Of a DNA stretch of 12,657 nt, positions 1 to 9,341 are shown piece by piece. Location of the stretch: NCBI GenBank assembly GCA_902984215.1, contig CADWAF010004235.1:1-12657 (forward strand), written 5' to 3'. The stretch comes from Willaertia magna. Lineage: Eukaryota > Heterolobosea > Eutetramitea > Acrasida > Naegleriidae. The translations under genes and the position numbers were made by a program. The notes beneath the pieces are model-generated. The model did no database searches. It worked only from the letters and a program-made list of their open reading frames with translations, and was not told the origin of the DNA. The stretch's first letter is position 1; each line of letters opens with the position of its first letter.

Positions 1-257
1 TTTGTTTAGAATGGATAAGTTTAAGTGGGGAAAATTTGTGCATTTTGATGTTTTGTTATTGCACGGTTTTTTTTATGTTTTTTTTTATTGTAAAGTTAAT
101 TTTTATGTTGTGTAACAATGGTTGAGTTTTTTTTTATTTGGTTAATTTTAAACAATTAATTTAAATTGGAAATACTTTACAATTGGCAGGTGACATTATC
201 CTTTACAAAAAAAATTATTGATTTTTAAAGTTAACTGGTTGTTATTTATTAAATTAA

Positions 258-719
258 TTAATAGACATAACTACATTTTCCACAAACAGTTTCTTGACAT
301 CTGTCACAACTATCTCTCTTAATACATTCACATCCCTTTGGACAATAAGTTCTTGTGATACTCATAAAACATTTTGGTTTCTTAAATTTAACCCAAGAAG
401 AATCTGACAATCTTTTATTCTTTGCTTGTTTCATGAATCTAATTATTTCTTTAACCATTCTTTTTGTCACTTCAAAGTCTGATTGACTAACTTTACCCTT
501 TTTAGTTAAATCACAGCCACAATCATTTTGAATGCAATTACCACATGCACCTCTCTTTAAACATTTACAGGTGGTGTTCCATTTTGCTATATAAGTTGAA
601 CAACTTAAAAACTTTACATATTTACAGTACGAAGGTACCTTTGATACGACTTTAGTTGGACAGGCAACAAAGAAAAGAACTGCCAACAAGAAAACGAATG
701 ACAAAGTAGTGATTTTCAT
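258..719 (-). CDS. Secreted cysteine-rich protein with two 8-Cys modules, function unknown
   Basis: This 153-residue protein starts with a typical signal peptide: Lys2, a hydrophobic core at about residues 4-19, and probable cleavage near Ala19 or Ser26. It is therefore likely secreted or directed to the endomembrane lumen. The mature part has 16 cysteines in two modules. Module 1 has Cys at 32, 40, 51, 53, 59, 62, 67 and 69. Module 2 has Cys at 117, 126, 130, 132, 138, 141, 146 and 149. Both contain the spacing CxC-x5-C-x2-C-x4-C, so an internal duplication is likely. A basic helix-like linker (about 75-115) joins them. The even count suggests disulfides, though metal binding is possible. 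I do not recognise the family. The start is fixed by the signal peptide. An AATAAA lies a few bases past the stop (complement of 245-250). A decayed copy of its 3' end lies at 971-1148. Confidence 0.8.
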   Translation of the reverse strand: MKITTLSFVFLLAVLFFVACPTKVVSKVPSYCKYVKFLSCSTYIAKWNTTCKCLKRGACGNCIQNDCGCDLTKKGKVSQSDFEVTKRMVKEIIRFMKQAKNKRLSDSSWVKFKKPKCFMSITRTYCPKGCECIKRDSCDRCQETVCGKCSYVY

Positions 720-970
720 CTTTTTTTAATTTTTTTTGATGATTTAGAACTCAGGTGTGTTTTTTTCCTTTTGAAGTGACTAGCAGCGTTACAAAGATTA
801 TTGTAATTGGCCATAATTAAAATCCATCCAATATTATAACCAATTTATCTGAGCTTACTATGAGAAGTCAATCCCTAAAAATTACTATTTTTATTTGATT
901 AAGAAACTAATATAAAATACCTTTGAAACGAAATCGATTTAATTTTGTAAAGTCGCGTTTTCAATTGGAT

Positions 971-1494
<524 letters not shown>

Positions 1495-4400
1495 ATGTCT
1501 CAAAAATCTATTCGTTCCGATAAAGAATTATCAAAAATATTAAAAGGTTTTTTACAAATAGGAAAGAATGATCATTCTAAACTATTTAAATATTTAGAAC
1601 AAAATGAATTATTAACAAGTACTAAAGAATTACAACAACTAATAACATTAATTATAAACGGAAATACAGAAGAAAACACTACCGGTAATAGTAGCTCATC
1701 AGGTAGTGGAAGTGGTTCAAGTGGAAATAATTCTTTAAACATACGAAGTTATAGATTATTTCAATTTATTGAAAGTTATTTTACTGCTTGTAGAACTACA
1801 AATGTAAATAATTCTTCGCAACAATTATTATTATCTAATAATAATGAACAATCTATAAAATTAGAAAATCAAATGTTGTCAACAAGTATAAGTGGAAGTG
1901 CAAATAAAAATTTAAGTAAAAATTCGAAACAAAGATTTATAATTTTAAAAAATATAATTAAGTTGATTTTTGAAGGACAAATAGATAGAAGAACTGCAAA
2001 AGATGGATTAACAATTTTATTTGAAGAATTAGATTATTTACCAGATAAATATATTGCATCTCTTTGTGATTTTATTGTTCAATTATTTAGAGAGTTAAAT
2101 AATAGTTCAGATATGTTTATGATAGAAAGTGATGGTTCAGATTCCTATTTAGTTTTAGAGATATGGTCACAATGTATTTCAACAGTGATGGCTAAGGACG
2201 AGATTGAAATTATTGTTGGAAAGGGAAAAACGACAACAACTAAAGAGATTTCAACAGATGAATTTAAAACGCAATGTATTAAGAGTATTTGTAGTGTTAA
2301 GTGGGATGCTTCAAGGGCTATTGAATTTGCCAATATGTTTAAAGATATGGCCTTAACAGAAATTGAATTAGAGACTGTTATAAATAAGTTATTACTTTAT
2401 TTAAATCAAATACAAGTTAATGATGCACCTTCTTTTATCTATCAATTAATGTTATTATCGTCAAAAGGTATGAAAAGAAACATTTTAGAAGGTGTAATTG
2501 ACTATTTTGATGGATTGGAGAAAGGTAAGATTTGTAAAGGAACTAGTGAAGATGCTATTAATCAGATAGAAGGAACTGTATTACATTTTATTGATTATGT
2601 TACTAAACAGAATCAAGATTTAGCTAAAGAGTATTTAAAATTAGTGAAAGAAGATAATAGCCTTAATTCATTTAAAATATCTTTCTTATTGGTGATATCA
2701 GATTTAAAAACTTTTGAAGATAAAGTATTTAAATTATTAAAAACAGTAGTTGATGACGACTATAAGAATGCAACAAGATTACATTTCTATATTGATAAAG
2801 AAGAAAGTGAATTATTAAGTTTACAATTTTATTCAAGTAAATTAATATTAGATACTATTAAGAAATGTAGTAAGGGAAGAGATTTTATGGTTAAATCTAT
2901 TGTAGAGTTTGCTTGTTATTTATTAGATAGTGCTAAGGTTGCAAAACAAGTTTCAGAAGATGTGTTAATAGAGAAAACTGAAGCTATGCACTGTCATGAA
3001 TTAGGTATTGAAATTTTAGATAAACTTTTTGAAATTAACAATGTTGTAAGGGGTGACGTTCTATCTCGTATATTTAACAGAGTTGTTACAAATTACGGAA
3101 ATATTGAGAAGTATATTGAATTATTGAGAAAATTATCTTTTAATCAAACTTCCTCTCTAATTAATCATATTTCTAAATTTAAAGAGACAATAGAATATTT
3201 ATCAACAATGACACCTGAATTATCTACAATTTTATTGGAATCTGTGCAACCACTTTATAAAGCAAGCCAAGAATTTCAAGATCAAGTTGTATTAGTACTA
3301 AGAAAGGCAATGTATTCTAGGGAATTAGATTCAAGACTTGTTGCGTTGAATGGATTTCTTCAAATCCTCAAATCCACTGATGATATGTCTACCTATGGTG
3401 GTGCTGTAGGTAGATCCAATGTTGGCAGTTCTAGTTCCAGCAGCTCCAGTAGTAGCAGTTTTATACAGAACAATGATAAATCTAATGCTATTGATTTTGA
3501 AATTATTGGTTTTCTAAGAAGATGTTTAAGTCAACAAATGTTAATAAGGAAAGTTTTATATAAGGGATTGTATGAAGTAACTGTAGTTAAACCAGAGTTG
3601 GCTTATGAAATAGTCCCAATTTTATTAGAACATTTAAAGAAATACTTTTCAATTAAAGATAATATGGACAATGAAATATCAATTTCGGAATTATTCTTAA
3701 CTAGTTGTATTGATAATAATACTAAAACTATTATTGAACCTTTACCAGATTTACTATTTTATTTATCAAAGATATGTGACAGAGAAGAAAATTTCTTTAA
3801 AGAAACCTATAATATTTTATTAGCAATAGTTGAATATTTACATGGAACTAACACTGAAACATTTAATATAGAAGAAAGTTCGAATTTTGATGAATCTGAA
3901 CCTGAAGGTAGAGTAAATAAGTTAATTGGTTGTTTATATGCTGGGTGTTGTGAGGCTTTGTGTCAATTTGCTTTACTTCAAGTAGGAAAAGACCCTGAAA
4001 ATTTAGACACTTGTTTACCACTTATTGGACAACTTCACGAAAATTTTGATAAGGTATATGGGTATATTTCTAAGAAAACAACAACAAGTAAGAAGAAAAA
4101 GTCAGCAGAAAAAGAAAAAGTGGAGAAGATTGATATTTCTTTATACTTGCCTGAACTTGATTTAGAATATGCCTCTGGAGCACTATCTGAAGTCACCAAT
4201 CAAGATTGGAGTGGCACAAAAGAGGAAGGCAATATTCTTCATTCAGTCAAATATCACACTTACCTAATTAAACTTGCTTTAAAGAGATTAACCTCCTTAA
4301 AGAAAGATAAGAAAAAGCCTAATATTGAAAAGTTATGTTCTTTGGGTTTTGCCTTATTGAAATATGCAAAAACATTTGCTGATCCAAGTAAATTAGGTCA

Positions 4401-5814
4401 AGAAGAAGATAAGAGTGACAAGAAAAAGAAGGAAAAATTAAATCCAGTTCTTGCTGCAGAAGTTTTTGAAGAAGTGATTACCTTAGTAAATAGACATTTA
4501 TCGAAAGAAGAGGTTATCAATTTCTTTTGTGGAATTTTAAATACAGGACTAAAAGAAAGTGAAAGTAATGATGAAAGATTGTGCAATGTTATTGCTAAAT
4601 TTGAAAAGATGTCAAGTGGTTTAATAACTAATATAAAGTCATATGATGTTGCTGCAGTTATTGTAAAGATATTAACAAAATTGACAAATTTAATTGAAAA
4701 GAAGAGTGAAATATTTAACCATAAACATAAAAAGTGGATTGAAACAATTTGTAACTCTGACGAGTATTCCCTTTCACATGGAGAACTATCGAAATCATTA
4801 ATCTATCATTTAGGTATGATTTGTTTCTATCTTGGAGATTTAGAAACCCTTTCAAAATTAGCAGAAGATGTACACACAAGTGTAGGTGATATTGAAACAG
4901 ATACAGTTGGTAAACAAGGATTAAATTACTCTTTAGTTTTAGATAATGCAACATCTTCAGCAGAAGTTTTAATTAATTGTTTAAATTTAAGTTTAGAAGA
5001 TGTAGAATGGAAATTTAATAGAATTCAATCAATGCAAGAAAAGAAACATACAACCGTCAGTAATATATCAAAAAAGAAAATTGGAATTTATAAACAAGCC
5101 AATGCCTTAATTGAAGCAATTAGACATTTAGTTTGTTCAAAATTAAATTTAGATACAAGTGATAAATTATTTATCACATTAATTAAATTCTTTACTTTAA
5201 TTGCAGAATTTACAGATGGTTTCTTGAAGAAATTTAATAATAAAAGTAGCAATAGCAGTAGTGAACAACAGATACCCAAACCATTCCAAGAACTAGTTGC
5301 AAATTGTGGTAATTTAACAAGCGCTGCATATCTATTTATTAATTATCATAATGAAGCTGAAAATAAAGATAAAGTAACAAGTACTAAGCTAGCTAGAGAA
5401 GCAAAGAATATTCCCGAATTAATTTATAGATTAGAAGATTCTGAACAGAAATTAATTTTACTTTCAAAGAAGAGTGAAGTAAATATGATGCAAAATTATA
5501 AGAGATCTCAAGCTCGTTCCTTTAAGATCCATAAAGAAATGATTTCAGTGAAGGAGGAAGAAGAGGCAACGGGGAAGAAGAAGAAGAAAACAACGAAAAG
5601 AAAGAAAAAGGATGAAGAGGAAGATGATGAAGAAGAAGAGAATGAAGAGGAAAAGGAAGAAGATGAAGAAGAGAATAATGAAGATGAGGAAGAGGAAGAA
5701 TCGAGTAAAAAAAAGAAATCAAAGAAAAAGAGTTCTTCTTCAACAACAACGAAAAGAAAGAGAAATACTAAAAGTGGAGCTAAAACAACAACAACTAAAA
5801 AGAAGAAAAAATAA
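1495..5814 (+). CDS. FANCI: Fanconi anemia group I protein (FANCI) orthologue
   Basis: FANCI pairs with FANCD2 to form the ID2 clamp, which is monoubiquitinated and locks onto DNA at interstrand crosslinks in the nucleus. This 1439-residue intronless protein is slightly longer than human FANCI (1328). It keeps several family landmarks in order: YQLMLLSSKG near residue 320; LVLRKAMY, whose Lys604 aligns with the human ubiquitination site Lys523; RRCLSQQ near 680; GDIETD near 1135; and the C-terminal block LLSKKSEVNMMQ-x7-R-x-FKI near 1325-1345. Additions are a Ser/Gly linker near residues 66-80, an 11-Ser run at 645-655, a Lys-rich insert near 860, and an 87-residue acidic then Lys-rich tail (1353-1439) that probably carries the nuclear localisation signal. 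The A-rich start context fits. The 3' end converges on the next gene across 53 bases. Confidence 0.95.
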   Translation: MSQKSIRSDKELSKILKGFLQIGKNDHSKLFKYLEQNELLTSTKELQQLITLIINGNTEENTTGNSSSSGSGSGSSGNNSLNIRSYRLFQFIESYFTACRTTNVNNSSQQLLLSNNNEQSIKLENQMLSTSISGSANKNLSKNSKQRFIILKNIIKLIFEGQIDRRTAKDGLTILFEELDYLPDKYIASLCDFIVQLFRELNNSSDMFMIESDGSDSYLVLEIWSQCISTVMAKDEIEIIVGKGKTTTTKEISTDEFKTQCIKSICSVKWDASRAIEFANMFKDMALTEIELETVINKLLLYLNQIQVNDAPSFIYQLMLLSSKGMKRNILEGVIDYFDGLEKGKICKGTSEDAINQIEGTVLHFIDYVTKQNQDLAKEYLKLVKEDNSLNSFKISFLLVISDLKTFEDKVFKLLKTVVDDDYKNATRLHFYIDKEESELLSLQFYSSKLILDTIKKCSKGRDFMVKSIVEFACYLLDSAKVAKQVSEDVLIEKTEAMHCHELGIEILDKLFEINNVVRGDVLSRIFNRVVTNYGNIEKYIELLRKLSFNQTSSLINHISKFKETIEYLSTMTPELSTILLESVQPLYKASQEFQDQVVLVLRKAMYSRELDSRLVALNGFLQILKSTDDMSTYGGAVGRSNVGSSSSSSSSSSSFIQNNDKSNAIDFEIIGFLRRCLSQQMLIRKVLYKGLYEVTVVKPELAYEIVPILLEHLKKYFSIKDNMDNEISISELFLTSCIDNNTKTIIEPLPDLLFYLSKICDREENFFKETYNILLAIVEYLHGTNTETFNIEESSNFDESEPEGRVNKLIGCLYAGCCEALCQFALLQVGKDPENLDTCLPLIGQLHENFDKVYGYISKKTTTSKKKKSAEKEKVEKIDISLYLPELDLEYASGALSEVTNQDWSGTKEEGNILHSVKYHTYLIKLALKRLTSLKKDKKKPNIEKLCSLGFALLKYAKTFADPSKLGQEEDKSDKKKKEKLNPVLAAEVFEEVITLVNRHLSKEEVINFFCGILNTGLKESESNDERLCNVIAKFEKMSSGLITNIKSYDVAAVIVKILTKLTNLIEKKSEIFNHKHKKWIETICNSDEYSLSHGELSKSLIYHLGMICFYLGDLETLSKLAEDVHTSVGDIETDTVGKQGLNYSLVLDNATSSAEVLINCLNLSLEDVEWKFNRIQSMQEKKHTTVSNISKKKIGIYKQANALIEAIRHLVCSKLNLDTSDKLFITLIKFFTLIAEFTDGFLKKFNNKSSNSSSEQQIPKPFQELVANCGNLTSAAYLFINYHNEAENKDKVTSTKLAREAKNIPELIYRLEDSEQKLILLSKKSEVNMMQNYKRSQARSFKIHKEMISVKEEEEATGKKKKKTTKRKKKDEEEDDEEEENEEEKEEDEEENNEDEEEEESSKKKKSKKKSSSSTTTKRKRNTKSGAKTTTTKKKKK

Positions 5815-5867
5815 TTTATATTTTACAATTTTTGTAAATAATTAATACAATATTTCACAAATAATAT

Positions 5868-6758
5868 TTATAACTCATTTAAACAATTAAAATCCAAATC
5901 GATTAACTGTCCATTTTCAATTTTCTTAAACAATAAATTTCCTAATTTATTCTCTAAAACTGTCAAATGTTCTTTTAATAAATATTCCAAACAGCATTTC
6001 ATTAAATCTTGTGAAAAAGTAGTATCATTAGTAGAGAAAGCATACCAATGACAAAATAAAACCTTTGCATGTTTATGTAATAAAATTGGAATACCAACAT
6101 GATCATTATCTTTAGAGAAAGCTAAAATCTCCCAATCTTTTTCTAAATTAATAACTTTACCAAAATGAATTGAAGAAGTATAAGATCCTTCAAGATTTAA
6201 AGTATAAAGTTTATCTAAATGTTTTTCTGCGTTTTTTTCTAATAATTCAACATTTAATTTATCAAATAGTTTTTTATCTTTTAAATTCTTTAAATATTCA
6301 TGTTGTCCAATAGTTGATTGATCCATAAAATACTTTTCATTTCCTTTAAAATTATTTAATTCTAAATGATAAGTTTTAATAAATTGTTCAAATATTTTAC
6401 TATTTTTAAATACACGTTCAAAATTTGTCATGTACAAATTAAAATATTTACAATAACCCCAATCTACATAAAAATCTTTAGTAAAACCAAGTGCTTTAGG
6501 TGCTGAACTATTAACAATTCCTCTTAAGAAAATAACTGCTAATCTTCTTGTTTTAATTTCTTGTTTTATACATTCAACTAGATCAATATCTGTTAATTCG
6601 TAATTACACGGAAATATTAATAAATCAGCTTCTTTAATTTTCTCAATTGTTGGGTCTTTATCATAATCTACATCTAAAAAAGAAAATGATTTAAATCTTG
6701 TTTTTTCGGAACCAAAGTGACCACTAAATAATATGGCCTTAAAGCGATCTTTTGACAT
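5868..6758 (-). CDS. Hypothetical protein, possible glutamine-amidotransferase-like fold
   Basis: This 296-residue protein belongs to no family I recognise with certainty. It has no signal peptide or membrane segment and looks cytosolic. Three short hydrophobic strands in the first half (AILFSG near 8, DLLIFPCN near 45, LAVIFLRG near 73) suggest an alternating alpha/beta, Rossmann-like fold. Near the C-terminus a segment with DWEILAF, then IPILLHKHAKVLFCHWY, then a helix with paired Cys resembles the closing strands of ThuA/BPL_N-type class I glutamine-amidotransferase-like domains. There, a 'gains access to a reactive site and restores a helical wall' pattern is common. Cys51, in the strand-to-helix turn, is not in a clear nucleophile-elbow motif, so activity is unproven. 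The middle (120-180) is Lys/Asn/Leu-rich and probably helical. The ATG follows an A-rich run. The fold assignment is inference only. Confidence 0.75.
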   Translation of the reverse strand: MSKDRFKAILFSGHFGSEKTRFKSFSFLDVDYDKDPTIEKIKEADLLIFPCNYELTDIDLVECIKQEIKTRRLAVIFLRGIVNSSAPKALGFTKDFYVDWGYCKYFNLYMTNFERVFKNSKIFEQFIKTYHLELNNFKGNEKYFMDQSTIGQHEYLKNLKDKKLFDKLNVELLEKNAEKHLDKLYTLNLEGSYTSSIHFGKVINLEKDWEILAFSKDNDHVGIPILLHKHAKVLFCHWYAFSTNDTTFSQDLMKCCLEYLLKEHLTVLENKLGNLLFKKIENGQLIDLDFNCLNEL

Positions 6759-6834
6759 TTTATTTTTTTTTTATTAAAATTTTTGTAAAGTTTGAAAATT
6801 TAGTACAAAGTTCCTTGTTGATTACACACAAAAC

Positions 6835-6840
6835 TTTATT
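6835..6840 (-). terminator. Putative poly(A) signal for the pseudoprotease
   Basis: The minus strand reads AATAAA here, about 29 bases past the stop of the S1-fold gene. The distance suits a cleavage and polyadenylation signal. In DNA this AT-rich the hexamer also arises by chance. Confidence 0.35.
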
Positions 6841-6868
6841 ATTTACAAAATTAATTACAAAAAACACC

Positions 6869-7711
6869 TTATTCACAAACACAATCATCATCATCATTAT
6901 TACCACCACTTCCAGGATAATTATTTACCTGTAAATCAGTAACATAATTATCAATCCAATCAACATATGAAGATAAATTTGTAGAAACACTTAACTGTCC
7001 AATATCACATCCACCAACAAAACTAATTACACCAGTTAAAATATTTTTACCATCTGATTGTCTTTTATAAAAGATTGGACCACCTGCATCTGAATAACAA
7101 ATTGCAACATTTTTACTTTTTAAACATAATTGTTTAGGTGCTGTCATTCCTAAAGTACTACATGTTGTTGCTGATTGTAATGTTACTTCTCCTTTTTGTA
7201 ATTGTGAAGCACTACTACCCCATCCAATTGCTTGTAATGTTGTTGAGGTTGGGATGTTTTGGCTACTGGCTTCAACTGGAACGTTTTGGACTTTTGTGGC
7301 CATGGTGGATAATGGGAAATCTTGTGATACTTGGATTAAAGCAAGGTTATTAGTGATTGTATTAACAGAATAGTCAGGGTGTACAATTATTTGTTTCACT
7401 CTTCTTACAGCTGAACATCTATTGGTTGTGTCTTTGTAACAATTATTATTGGCTGTTCCTGCAACAATAACTATTTTAGTCATGTCAATACCACCAACAC
7501 AATGGGCTGCAGTTAAAACGTATTTACTATTTAGAATTGTTCCAGCACATAAATGTGTTGGTTGATAGTTATCATTTGCTTGGTATTGGATTGACACAAC
7601 GAAAGGGAATTCATTATCGCTGGCATTCGTTCCACTTGAGATTCTTACTTCAGATAAAACTAAAGTTACGTATAGTATGAGAAGGGTTGCAAATGTAATT
7701 ATTAGTTTCAT
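6869..7711 (-). CDS. Secreted trypsin-like (S1) pseudoprotease lacking catalytic Ser and Asp
   Basis: This 280-residue protein has a signal peptide (about 1-20) and a chymotrypsin-fold S1 domain (about 24-255) followed by a short Gly/Asn/Asp tail ending DDDDCVCE. S1 landmarks are clear: RISSG at 23-27 in place of the activation sequence RIVGG, LTAAHC with His70, AIGWG near 161, and DAGGP at 208-212. Of the triad only His70 remains. The Asp position is Asn122 (in NNLAL instead of NDIAL) and the nucleophile Ser is Ala209 (SDAGGP instead of GDSGGP). The S1-pocket Asp189 equivalent is Ala203, and the oxyanion Gly193 is Ser207. Asp208 (Asp194) is kept. Such changes abolish proteolysis in S1 enzymes, so a binding, decoy or structural role is likely. 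The frame is intact. The start lies 7 bases from the transporter stop. An AATAAA (complement of 6835-6840) follows the stop by about 29 bases. Confidence 0.9.
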   Translation of the reverse strand: MKLIITFATLLILYVTLVLSEVRISSGTNASDNEFPFVVSIQYQANDNYQPTHLCAGTILNSKYVLTAAHCVGGIDMTKIVIVAGTANNNCYKDTTNRCSAVRRVKQIIVHPDYSVNTITNNLALIQVSQDFPLSTMATKVQNVPVEASSQNIPTSTTLQAIGWGSSASQLQKGEVTLQSATTCSTLGMTAPKQLCLKSKNVAICYSDAGGPIFYKRQSDGKNILTGVISFVGGCDIGQLSVSTNLSSYVDWIDNYVTDLQVNNYPGSGGNNDDDDCVCE

Positions 7712-7718
7712 TATTTAG

Positions 7719-9341
7719 TTATTTCTTATTAGTTGTTATTGTTGTTTTTTTCTTTTCTGTCATTGATTTTGGTACTTTTACAATCCAAGTTAATAAAGAA
7801 GAGATAAAGGCACATATTCCTCCAAAAATTAATACTGCTCTAATGTCACCGTTAAACATTAATTGAATAAGTGGTGAGATGGCACTTAAAACTAATTGAG
7901 GAATGACAATGAATATGTTTAAAAGTCCCATAAATATTCCTTTCTTATCATCATCTGCATAGTTTGCTGTCAAACCAAAAGGAATAACATTAGTTACAGC
8001 TGAAGGAATTCCAAACAATGAAATTACTGCCACAGCCACATACTTATCACTAACCCAATAAGTACTAATTAAAAGAATTGCAAGTGACAAATTACCTAAA
8101 CCATAAATTAATTTCAATCCATATCTACTAGAAGCCCATGAAATAATAAAGGAAAATACACCCGCTGTGATAGAGAACCCAGCTAAACCGAATGAACCAT
8201 ATCTTATCCCTGCCTCATATCTTTGATATAAAGGACTGTCAGGATCGTTTGTACTTCCATGAAAAACATACACTCCTACAAGGTCAGTGATAAATACGAA
8301 ATATGAAAACCATCCTATCCACGCAAAGAAGTTGACTACACACAATTTCCACATTGAAATTGGAACTAATTTAATGATTGCTATTAACTTAAGTAATAAG
8401 GCTTTAATTTTTTCTATTTTGCTGAGTTGTGGTTTTTTTTCTGTTTGTTCTTCTACAACTTCTTGATTATTTTCCAATTCTAATTCGTTAATTAAGAAAG
8501 TCTTCTCCCCTTTTTCTTCTGCACTTTCCTTAGTCCATGGTTTCTCTTTTGCAACTATCATTGTCACAATTAATGAAAAAATTAAAAATCCCATAGAAAT
8601 TAAAAAGCACATTTTCAAATTATTGCAAGGTTCTCTACAAACATCTGTTTCCAATGTTGTTGTGTAGGAAGACCACTCAATAAAACCAGCAGTGTATCCT
8701 AGGGTATTACCAAAACCTGTCCAAAAAGTAAGGATAGCGTTTCCCAATTCCTGTTGATCCTCTGCGGCAATGTCAGCTACTAATGCTCTGGAAGGCATTT
8801 GCATCATATTGTTACTAACATCTAATAACCAAAAACCAATCACAGCAAATGCTAAAGCAGCTGGATTGTTACCAGAACCTTTGTCACCCAATAGTTTACC
8901 TATATCTAAACAAAAACCAATTAATAACATTGCTAAACAAATACAAATAGCACCAATTAATAAATAAAGTCTTCTTCTTCCAAATCTAAAAGTTGTTCTG
9001 TCACTTAAAAATCCAACAACTGGTTGGACAAGTAATCCACTGATTGGTCCACAAAGCCAAACAAGTGTCACTAAATATTTAGGTAAACCAATTTCTAAAG
9101 TAAAAGGTGTCAATCTAGCATATTGGATTGCCCATCCAAATTGTAGACCTGCAAAACAAAATGTGGCAACTAATAATTTAATAAATGATATTCTCTCTTT
9201 TTTATTTTCATTAATTTTTATCTCTATTCCTTCTTTCGGTATTTGATGTTCTTCTTTCTCTAAAATTTTCAGGTTAAAAATTTTCTCTTCCGTTTCATTA
9301 AAACCATCATCATCAACTTTTGATTGGTATTGTGAAAACAT
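7719..9341 (-). CDS. SLC45 / plant SUC-type sugar (sucrose) proton symporter, MFS
   Basis: This 540-residue, 12-helix membrane protein matches the SLC45/plant sucrose-transporter branch of the glycoside-pentoside-hexuronide transporters. It probably carries a disaccharide or hexose with protons. Family signatures are in order: GLQFGWAIQ (66-73), WLCGPISGLLVQPVVG (95-110), SDRTTFRFGRRR (113-124) in the loop after helix 2, LLDVSNNMMQMPSRALVADI (172-191), WIGWFSYFVFITDLVG (341-356), and the helix 10-11 region with IVIPQLVLSAISPL. Arg185 matches the helix-5 Arg essential in plant SUC transporters. The N-terminus (1-50) and the central loop (264-315) are charged, acidic and Lys-rich, and probably cytosolic. 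The short Lys/Thr tail is hydrophilic. The membrane (plasma, vacuolar or contractile vacuole) cannot be told. Its 3' end almost touches the next gene. Confidence 0.92.
   Translation of the reverse strand: MFSQYQSKVDDDGFNETEEKIFNLKILEKEEHQIPKEGIEIKINENKKERISFIKLLVATFCFAGLQFGWAIQYARLTPFTLEIGLPKYLVTLVWLCGPISGLLVQPVVGFLSDRTTFRFGRRRLYLLIGAICICLAMLLIGFCLDIGKLLGDKGSGNNPAALAFAVIGFWLLDVSNNMMQMPSRALVADIAAEDQQELGNAILTFWTGFGNTLGYTAGFIEWSSYTTTLETDVCREPCNNLKMCFLISMGFLIFSLIVTMIVAKEKPWTKESAEEKGEKTFLINELELENNQEVVEEQTEKKPQLSKIEKIKALLLKLIAIIKLVPISMWKLCVVNFFAWIGWFSYFVFITDLVGVYVFHGSTNDPDSPLYQRYEAGIRYGSFGLAGFSITAGVFSFIISWASSRYGLKLIYGLGNLSLAILLISTYWVSDKYVAVAVISLFGIPSAVTNVIPFGLTANYADDDKKGIFMGLLNIFIVIPQLVLSAISPLIQLMFNGDIRAVLIFGGICAFISSLLTWIVKVPKSMTEKKKTTITTNKK

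Noticed and set aside
2..115. Plus-strand frame open from the left edge for about 37 codons
   Set aside because: It is low complexity (Phe/Val/Tyr from T-runs) with no recognisable motif. It more likely lies in the 3' flank of the Cys-rich gene or in intergenic DNA.
5612..5845. Overlapping Lys/Arg-rich frame inside the FANCI tail
   Set aside because: It is a shifted reading of the GAA/AAG-rich tail with no independent support.
7138..7353. Plus-strand frame opposite the pseudoprotease
   Set aside because: It is antisense to a gene with clear S1 motifs, and its Leu-rich content is a by-product.
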